5,405 nucleotides of DNA from Bacteroidales bacterium UBA5762 (lineage in GTDB: Bacteria > Bacteroidota > Bacteroidia > Bacteroidales > TTA-H9). Under the pieces are notes generated by a model. It was given only the letters and a program-made list of their open reading frames with translations. It was not told the DNA's origin and did not search any database. The stretch spans positions 2,419 to 7,823 of the forward strand of contig DIEY01000010.1 of NCBI GenBank assembly GCA_002418865.1, given 5' to 3'. The position numbers were made by a program, and so were the translations under genes. Positions 1 through 5,405 of this stretch are shown piece after piece; the stretch's first letter is position 1; each line of letters starts with the position of its first letter.

Positions 1-1
1 G

Positions 2-3000
2 TTTAGAGGAGCTCGCAGGTTAAGAGAGAGAAAACATTTGCGCAGGGAACGCTTACATAGGATACTAAATGAACTTAACTTTTTGCCAATCCATTATCGG
101 TCTTGTATAGATTTTGTGCACAGGTTGGGAAAATTCAAGGCCAATAATGAACCAAAAATAGCCTGGAGAAGTAATGACCAGGATAAGATGGAGTTTATTT
201 TTCAGAATTCGTTTCTTGAAATGATGACTGATTTCACAAAATACCAACCCGAATTGGTAAAAGCAGGAAAAAGGATACCATATGATTGGACAATCTATTT
301 TTTACGCAAAAAAGCTCTTAGCCAACGTATTGAAAAAGAAGAATTAGCTTGGCTATTATTGAATTTTAATCAAAAAAGAGGGTATTATCAATTAAGGGGT
401 GAAGACGAGGTAGATACAACCAGGACAGCAAAAACCAGAAAATATTTCGATCGGAAAATCATTAAATCAATCATTGATACTGGAGAGGAATATAAAGGAT
501 TAAAAGTCCTTATCGTTGAATTGGATAATGGAAATCAAGGTAAAATATTTAAGCAGGAAGTACCTGACTGGGTAGGTCAAGAGAAAAATATTATCGCCAT
601 AGTTGATTTAGATAAGGATGGAAAAGATAGATTCGACAAAGGTGTCTTAAGCCAGCGCTTTTCCATTCCGTCCGATTCAGAATGGGAAACCGAGTGGAAA
701 TTAATAAAGTTAAAAACAGAAGAGGATTTAGAAGCATCGCATAAAACAGTTGGAACGTATATATATGACAGTCTTTTAAAAAATCCAAATCAAAAAATTA
801 AAGGTAAGTTAGTTAGAACAATCGAACGTAAATATTATCGAGATGAATTAAGAGCTATACTTAATAAGCAAAGGGAATTCCATCCGGAGTTGAATGACAA
901 AAAATTGTATCAACATTGTATCTTTTCTTTATATCCTCAGAATGAGGCTTTTCGAAATTCAATAGCAAATAAGGATTTTACCTATTTGTTTCTTGAAGAC
1001 ATTATTTTTTACCAAAGGCCACTGAAAAGTAAAAAATCAACAATAAATAATTGTGCGTACGAAGTAAGGAGGTATATGGATAAAGAAACAAAGGAATTAA
1101 AGGTAGTTCCTTTAAAATGCATAGCGAAGTCTCATCCCATTTTCCAGGAATTTCGGCTTTGGCAGTTCATTTCCAATTTACGCATTTACAAGAAAGATAT
1201 TACAGACATCGATGTAACAAATGATTTTTTCCGTACACAAGAGGACTATGCCAATATATTCGAATGGCTTAACAACCGAAACGAAATCGACCAAAAAGCC
1301 TTTCTAAAGTATCCTGCTTTCGGTTTAAAAAAAGATGTTGTAAATTATCGTTGGAACTATGTGGAGGACAAGTCATATCCTTGTAACAAGACAAGAAGTG
1401 CCATTTTGTCAAAATTGGATAAACACGAACAGGAATTTCTCACAAAAGAACTTGAATTAAAAATATGGCAGCTTCTCTATAGTGTTAATTCAAAAGAAGA
1501 GATTGATAAAGCGCTAAATGTAAATTCACCAGAAATCAACAATAAAGTATCAATAGATCACTCTGGAATTCTTCACGAACTCAAAAGCTCTTCATTATCC
1601 AACATTTCCATCGAGAGATTAAAAGCAATCAACTTTGAAGAAAAAGACTACGGCTCTTATTCTTATAAAGCAATAATGAAATTGCTTGTCCTTATGAGAC
1701 AAGGCAAGTATTTCGACAATACATCAATTCCCGATGCAACAAAGGCCCGAATAAATTCAATTTATGACAGACTGGAATCAATCAGTTTTGATCTTGAAAA
1801 AATTAATTCTATATCTGATGATGATATTCCTAGACAAATTCTGAAAAGTTTCATTAAGCTAAACAGAATTTACGGGGGTTTTAATACTTATCAAGCATGC
1901 TATGCTGTCTATGGTAGACATTCAGAGGCCAAAGAGATTACCAAATGGGAAAAGCCGGAAGACATTGATCATTATCTGGCAAAATTCAAACAACACTCTT
2001 TGCGAAATCCAATTGTAGAACAGATCATAACAGAGACTTTGCGCGTCGTACGTGATATCTGGAAGCAACACGCCTATAAAACTTTCAACCATGATGATCA
2101 AGGAAATAATTGTGAATCAGTAAGTGACCTTGCAGAAATACATATTGAGCTTGGTCGTGATATGAAGAATAACAAGTCTGAACGCGTAAGGATTTCTAGA
2201 ATCAATTCTGAGAATGAAAACACTAATCTCAGGATAAGGAAATTATTGATAGAGTTAAATGACCCAGAATTTGGTGTAGAAAATGTGCGTCCGCATTCAC
2301 CCAGCCAACAAGAAATTTTACGAATTTATGAAGACGGAGTATTAAATAGCGGAGTTGAGATTCCTGAATATGTCGACGACATAATTAAAAAATTTAAGGA
2401 GTCTGACATTAAAAAACAGCCTTCAAAATCAGAAGTTCTAAGATATAAGCTTTGGCTGGAACAAAAATACAGGTCACCCTATACAAATGAGGTTATTCCT
2501 TTGGGCAAGCTGTTTACCAATAATTACCAGATTGAACACATCATACCCCAATCACGGTATTTTGACGACTCATTTAGCAACAAGGTAATTTGTGAGGCAG
2601 AAGTCAACCAGCTAAAAGACAATGAACTGGGATGTGAATTTATTAAGAATAATGGTGGCAGAATTGTCGAGCTAAACTTTGGAAAAACTGTCAGAATTCT
2701 TGACTTTGAAGAGTACGAGCAATTTGTACAACAAAATTATGCTGGAAATCGGCCTAAGATGAGGAATCTATTAATGACCGAAATTCCCAATGATTTTATT
2801 GATCGTCAACTAAATGATAGTCGATACATCAGTAAAGTTGTAAAAGGCTTACTTTCAAATATTGTACGTGAAGATAGTGAAGAGGAGTCAACATCAAAGA
2901 ATCTGATAAGCTGTTCAGGCGGAGTTACGGCAAGACTCAAAATGGATTGGGGACTGAATGATGTATGGAATAAACTAATCTATCCTCGGTTTGAGCGTTT

Positions 3001-4492
3001 AAACGAATTGACTAATAGTAATCAGTTTGGATTCTGGGATAAAAAGGATGGCAAAAATGTATTCCAAATCCAGGTGCCAATGGATATACAGAAAGGTTTC
3101 AATAAAAAGCGAATTGATCATCGGCATCATGCCTTGGATGCATTGGTAATTGCCTGTGCAACACGAAGTCATATTAACTACTTGAACAATGAGTCCGCCA
3201 AATCCAATTCGAAAGAGAGTCGCTACGACTTACGCAAAAAATTGAGACGCTTAGAGGTTATTCAAAAGGAGTATACCATTAACGGGCGAAAAGAGATTCG
3301 CAACATTGAAGTGGCAAAAGAGTTCTATAAACCATGGAATTCCTTTACACAGGATGCTCAATCAGCACTGGAAAATATTGTTGTCAGTTTTAAGCAAAAC
3401 CTGAGGGTTATAAATAAAACGACAAATTATTTTTTGCGTTTTAATAAGGAAGGAAAAAAGGTTTTTGAGACACAAACTTCTGGTTGCAATTGGGCTATTA
3501 GAAAGTCTTTACATAAGGACACAGTATTCGGCTTGGTTAATCTGAAAAGAACGAAAACGGTTTCATTGGCTAATGCAATACTTGATTATGAAAAAATTGT
3601 AAATAGGAAATTATTGGCTAAAATCAAGGGATTGATCTCCATTGGATATGATAACAAGAAAATTTTAAAATACTTTACTGATGATAAAGAGATATGGGAT
3701 GAAATAATTTCTTCAGGTATTGAAGTCTTTTATTTCACCGACAATCTTGAAAAACAAGTCGCAACAAGAAAACCATTAGACACATCCTTTACTGATACAA
3801 AAATTATTAATTCAATCACGGATACAGGAATCCATAAAATATTGTTGGCTCACTTAAGTGAAAATGAAGGTAACCCCAAAATAGCTTTTTCACCAGAGGG
3901 TATTGAAGAAATGAACCGGAATATTTGCGAATTAAATGGAGGTAAGTTTCACCATCCAATTTATAAGGTTCGGGTATATGAGCCTTTAGGTAATAAATTT
4001 AAAGTTGGAGAAGTTGGGAATAGATCATCCAAATATGTAGAAGCCGCAAAGGGAACTAACCTGTTTTTTGGTATTTATGTGAATTCTCAAGGGAAACGCT
4101 CTTATGAAACAATTCCTCTAAATGTTGCAATTGAACGTCAAAAACAAGGTTTATCACCGGTACCAGACACCAATGATTTAGGAGAAAGCCTTCTATTTTG
4201 GCTTTCTCCCAATGATTTGGTGTATCTGCCAACTTCTGATGAAGTTGAGTCTGGAATTCTTAACAGCAAGTTTGGAAATGATCGAATCTACAAAATGGTA
4301 AGCTGCACAGGTAATGTAGGTGACTTTATTCCAGGCCATATTGCCAATCCCATAATTCAAACATTGGAATTAGGTAGCAACAATAAAGCACAACGAGCCT
4401 GGACGGGTGAAATGATAAAGGAGATTTGCATCCCTATAAAGGTCGATCGAATGGGAAATATTGTTGAGATTTTTGATACAAATAAGAATTGA
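2..4492 (+). CDS. cas9: CRISPR-associated endonuclease Cas9, type II-C-like, 5'-truncated by the window edge
   Basis: Cas9 is the crRNA:tracrRNA-guided nuclease that cuts both strands of PAM-flanked DNA. Residues are counted from the in-frame TTG at 38. That TTG is not the real start: the frame is open to the left edge, and codons from base 5 already encode the arginine-rich bridge helix (RGARRLRERKHLRRERLHRI). RuvC-I, with its catalytic Asp, lies outside the window. The recognition lobe follows, with NFNQKRGYYQLRGE at 109-122, TVGTYIYD near 236 and FQEFRLWQF at 369-377. RuvC-II is IHIELGRD with E704. The HNH core is IEHIIPQS with H834, then N848 and N857, at the same spacing as SpCas9 H840, N854 and N863; E833 replaces SpCas9 D839. 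RuvC-III is DHRHHALDA with H1031 and D1034. The C-terminal PAM-interacting region includes WAIRKSLHKDTVFG from 1152, GGKFHHP from 1301 and LSPNDLVYLP near 1389. The visible part is 1,496 codons, so the full protein is probably about 1,550 residues, long for II-C. There is no frameshift or internal stop. TGA at 4490-4492 ends it. Family identity is near certain; the subtype rests on family resemblance and on cas1 following directly. Confidence 0.97.
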   Translation, partial: FRGARRLRERKHLRRERLHRILNELNFLPIHYRSCIDFVHRLGKFKANNEPKIAWRSNDQDKMEFIFQNSFLEMMTDFTKYQPELVKAGKRIPYDWTIYFLRKKALSQRIEKEELAWLLLNFNQKRGYYQLRGEDEVDTTRTAKTRKYFDRKIIKSIIDTGEEYKGLKVLIVELDNGNQGKIFKQEVPDWVGQEKNIIAIVDLDKDGKDRFDKGVLSQRFSIPSDSEWETEWKLIKLKTEEDLEASHKTVGTYIYDSLLKNPNQKIKGKLVRTIERKYYRDELRAILNKQREFHPELNDKKLYQHCIFSLYPQNEAFRNSIANKDFTYLFLEDIIFYQRPLKSKKSTINNCAYEVRRYMDKETKELKVVPLKCIAKSHPIFQEFRLWQFISNLRIYKKDITDIDVTNDFFRTQEDYANIFEWLNNRNEIDQKAFLKYPAFGLKKDVVNYRWNYVEDKSYPCNKTRSAILSKLDKHEQEFLTKELELKIWQLLYSVNSKEEIDKALNVNSPEINNKVSIDHSGILHELKSSSLSNISIERLKAINFEEKDYGSYSYKAIMKLLVLMRQGKYFDNTSIPDATKARINSIYDRLESISFDLEKINSISDDDIPRQILKSFIKLNRIYGGFNTYQACYAVYGRHSEAKEITKWEKPEDIDHYLAKFKQHSLRNPIVEQIITETLRVVRDIWKQHAYKTFNHDDQGNNCESVSDLAEIHIELGRDMKNNKSERVRISRINSENENTNLRIRKLLIELNDPEFGVENVRPHSPSQQEILRIYEDGVLNSGVEIPEYVDDIIKKFKESDIKKQPSKSEVLRYKLWLEQKYRSPYTNEVIPLGKLFTNNYQIEHIIPQSRYFDDSFSNKVICEAEVNQLKDNELGCEFIKNNGGRIVELNFGKTVRILDFEEYEQFVQQNYAGNRPKMRNLLMTEIPNDFIDRQLNDSRYISKVVKGLLSNIVREDSEEESTSKNLISCSGGVTARLKMDWGLNDVWNKLIYPRFERLNELTNSNQFGFWDKKDGKNVFQIQVPMDIQKGFNKKRIDHRHHALDALVIACATRSHINYLNNESAKSNSKESRYDLRKKLRRLEVIQKEYTINGRKEIRNIEVAKEFYKPWNSFTQDAQSALENIVVSFKQNLRVINKTTNYFLRFNKEGKKVFETQTSGCNWAIRKSLHKDTVFGLVNLKRTKTVSLANAILDYEKIVNRKLLAKIKGLISIGYDNKKILKYFTDDKEIWDEIISSGIEVFYFTDNLEKQVATRKPLDTSFTDTKIINSITDTGIHKILLAHLSENEGNPKIAFSPEGIEEMNRNICELNGGKFHHPIYKVRVYEPLGNKFKVGEVGNRSSKYVEAAKGTNLFFGIYVNSQGKRSYETIPLNVAIERQKQGLSPVPDTNDLGESLLFWLSPNDLVYLPTSDEVESGILNSKFGNDRIYKMVSCTGNVGDFIPGHIANPIIQTLELGSNNKAQRAWTGEMIKEICIPIKVDRMGNIVEIFDTNKN
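1065..1078 (+). promoter_or_regulatory. Internal Shine-Dalgarno-like sequence with an in-frame ATG in cas9
   Basis: TAAGGAGGT (1065-1073), a full 9-base match to the canonical anti-Shine-Dalgarno complement, lies just before ATG 1076-1078, which is in the cas9 frame (Met347, YMDKETKE). The gap from the last G to the ATG is 3 bases, shorter than the usual optimum. If used, it would make a protein of about 1,138 residues without RuvC-I, the bridge helix or the first part of the recognition lobe. Two AGG arginine codons create most of the motif, and Bacteroidota rely little on such sites, so function is uncertain. Confidence 0.25.
4170..4218. repeat. Perfect 10-bp inverted repeat flanked by a 10-bp direct repeat, inside cas9
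   Basis: GGAGAAAGCC (4181-4190) and GGCTTTCTCC (4200-4209) are perfect inverted copies with a 9-base loop and six G:C pairs in the stem. CCAATGATTT occurs on both sides as a direct repeat (4170-4179 and 4209-4218, the second copy sharing one base with the stem). The segment encodes residues about 1378-1394 of Cas9, so the NDL tripeptide appears twice around GESLLFWLSP. The reading frame is intact. This looks like the strongest hairpin in the window by eye. Confidence 0.7.
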
Positions 4493-4507
4493 TTTTAACA
4501 AACATAT

Positions 4508-4535
4508 ACCCAAACGAATTGTCTTTTGGGTTTTT
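4508..4535 (+). terminator. Terminator-like hairpin after cas9
   Basis: The arms ACCCAAA (4508-4514) and TTTGGGT (4525-4531) pair perfectly over 7 bp around a 10-base loop. The second arm runs straight into a T tract (4531-4535). This is the layout of an intrinsic terminator on the + strand, starting 16 bases after the cas9 stop. The stem has only three G:C pairs and a largish loop, so it may be weak or act as a partial terminator. On the opposite strand no T run follows the stem, so it would not work in reverse. Confidence 0.5.
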
Positions 4536-4571
4536 GACCGATTTCACGCATAATCTGTTGTGATTGTTTAG

Positions 4572-4587
4572 TCTCTAAGTTTAGAGA
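4572..4587. repeat. Palindrome immediately upstream of the cas1 start codon
   Basis: TCTCTAA (4572-4578) and TTAGAGA (4581-4587) are perfect inverted copies separated by GT, and end one base before the ATG of cas1. As DNA this is a compact dyad that could bind a dimeric regulator. As RNA it could form a 6-bp stem with an AGTT loop over the ribosome landing site. The sequence shows the symmetry; either function is inference. Chance is possible given the AT-rich context. Confidence 0.55.
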
Positions 4588-4588
4588 T

Positions 4589-5405
4589 ATGATAAAACGA
4601 ACCTTGTATTTTGGTAATCCTGTCTATCTGCATAAAAGCCAAATGCAGTTAAGGGTGATAAAGTCTGATGATAATTCCACATTGGGAACCATTCCAATTG
4701 AAGACATAGGAGTAGTTGTTCTCGACAATCCTCAAATAACCATTACCCATGCTTTGTTGGCTTCATTGATAGAGCGAAATGCCGCGATAATTAGCTGTGA
4801 CGAAAAACACATGCCTGCGGGATTGATGCTTCCGCTTGATGGAAATTCAATACAGGCTGAACGGTTCAGGGAGCAAATTGAAGCGACAGAACCACTTAAG
4901 AAAAATCTTTGGGCACAAACAATCAAGGCTAAGATTGCAAATCAGTCTAAAGTTTTAAAAATGGCTGGAACCGAGAATAAAAGATTGGAAGCATTGTTGC
5001 CACAGGTTCAAAGCGGTGATCCTGATAACATTGAGGGACGGGCTGCTTCAATTTACTGGAAAATGCTTTTCGAAGACATTCCATTTGTAAGGGACCGGTA
5101 CGGAACTATGCCCAATGCGCATTTAAATTATGGTTATGCCGTATTAAGAGCCATAGTTGCACGATCCTTGGTTGCCAGTGGGCTTTTGCCAACCTTTGGC
5201 ATTCATCACATTAACCGATATAATGCTTATTGCCTCGCCGATGATATTATGGAGCCTTATCGTCCTTTCTGTGATTGGATGGTGTTCAATATGCTTAAGA
5301 GGAATGAAATATTGGACGATGACCTAACGAAGGATCATAAGGCCAAGCTTTTGACACTTGCCTCGGTCGATATTGAAATCGACAAAAAGAAAAGTCCCTT
5401 AATGG
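4589..5405 (+). CDS. cas1: CRISPR-associated integrase Cas1, type II, 3'-truncated by the window edge
   Basis: Cas1 pairs with Cas2 to integrate new spacers at the leader end of the CRISPR array. Translation from ATG 4589 begins MIKRTLYFGNPVYLHKS, a typical type II Cas1 N-terminus. The only upstream in-frame option is closed by TGA at 4535-4537 with no other ATG between, so this start is firm. Residues 1 to about 75 form the N-terminal beta domain, including GTIPIEDIGVVVLD and ITITHALLASL. The helical catalytic domain follows, with E149 in DNIEGRAASIYW, H207 in FGIHHINRYNAY and E222 in LADDIMEPYRPF. These match the E149/H205/E220 type of active site, and the His-to-Glu distance of 15 is kept. 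The window shows 272 codons and no stop; type II-C Cas1 proteins are usually about 290-305 residues, so only the extreme C-terminus is missing. The gene begins 96 bases after cas9, which is the expected cas9-cas1-cas2 order. No clear Shine-Dalgarno sequence precedes it: an AGAG ends only three bases before the ATG, and a palindrome covers that region. GC content is about 41%, higher than in cas9. Confidence 0.96.
   Translation, partial: MIKRTLYFGNPVYLHKSQMQLRVIKSDDNSTLGTIPIEDIGVVVLDNPQITITHALLASLIERNAAIISCDEKHMPAGLMLPLDGNSIQAERFREQIEATEPLKKNLWAQTIKAKIANQSKVLKMAGTENKRLEALLPQVQSGDPDNIEGRAASIYWKMLFEDIPFVRDRYGTMPNAHLNYGYAVLRAIVARSLVASGLLPTFGIHHINRYNAYCLADDIMEPYRPFCDWMVFNMLKRNEILDDDLTKDHKAKLLTLASVDIEIDKKKSPLM

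Noticed and set aside
65..247. Minus-strand open frame of 60 codons
   Set aside because: It lies wholly antisense to the conserved Cas9 recognition lobe, shows no recognisable motif, and is best explained as a shadow of cas9.
591..788. Minus-strand open frame of 65 codons
   Set aside because: It is antisense to a conserved part of cas9. Its hydrophobic stretch reflects the complement of Lys/Asp/Glu-rich codons rather than a true membrane protein.
3123..3133. Small palindrome GGCAT-C-ATGCC in the RuvC-III coding region
   Set aside because: It is only 5 bp per arm and falls on the conserved His-His-Ala codons, so coding constraint explains it.
4524..4560. Possible cas1 promoter, either TTGACC (4534-4539) with CATAAT (4549-4554) or a Bacteroidota-type TTTG with TAATCTGT (4551-4558)
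   Set aside because: The spacing is wrong: 9 bases for the first pair. For the second, 14 or 22 bases depending on which TTTG is used, and the second box misses the TAnnTTTG consensus. Not strong enough to annotate.
4732..4926. Minus-strand open frame of 64 codons
   Set aside because: It is antisense to the cas1 region that codes for conserved Cas1 sequence, and has no independent support.
1..5405. CRISPR array or tracrRNA within the window
   Set aside because: No regularly spaced direct repeats are visible, and almost all bases are coding. Only the 96-base spacer is non-coding, which is too short for an array.

Overview
The window is part of a type II CRISPR-Cas locus of subtype II-C-like layout, all on the + strand. 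It holds most of a large cas9 gene, which runs off the left edge, and most of a cas1 gene, which runs off the right edge. A 96-base spacer separates them. No CRISPR array, tracrRNA, csn2 or cas4 is visible inside the window. Any array, tracrRNA or cas2 would have to lie outside it.

The source is probably a member of Bacteroidota. The Cas9 resembles the long Cas9 proteins of that phylum as I know them from family knowledge, with the motifs IPYDWTIYFLRKKAL, LLNFNQKRGYYQLRGE and IEHIIPQSRYFDDSFSNK. The DNA is AT-rich. The cas1 start has no well-placed Shine-Dalgarno sequence, which is normal in that phylum. This assignment is an inference; I cannot name the genus.

Layout. Bases 2-4492 are cas9, missing its first part (RuvC-I and the start codon). 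The arginine-rich bridge helix begins right at the left edge, so the in-frame TTG at 38 is not the true start. RuvC-II, HNH and RuvC-III all keep their catalytic residues, and the frame is unbroken, so the nuclease looks intact for everything that can be seen. Bases 4493-4588 hold a terminator-like hairpin (4508-4535) and a palindrome (4572-4587) that ends one base before the cas1 ATG. Bases 4589-5405 are cas1, with all three expected metal-binding residues (E149, H207, E222). Only a short C-terminal piece is cut off.

How it works together. Cas9 is the RNA-guided interference nuclease, and in type II systems it also helps choose PAM-flanked spacers. Cas1, with a Cas2 expected just downstream, integrates new spacers. 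The adaptation and interference genes are therefore side by side, but the spacer between them carries signals that could uncouple their expression. The system itself is a known type. The less ordinary observations are the structured cas9-cas1 spacer, a hairpin flanked by a direct repeat inside the 3' part of cas9, a strong in-frame internal ribosome-binding-site-like sequence in cas9, and a base-composition step between the two genes.
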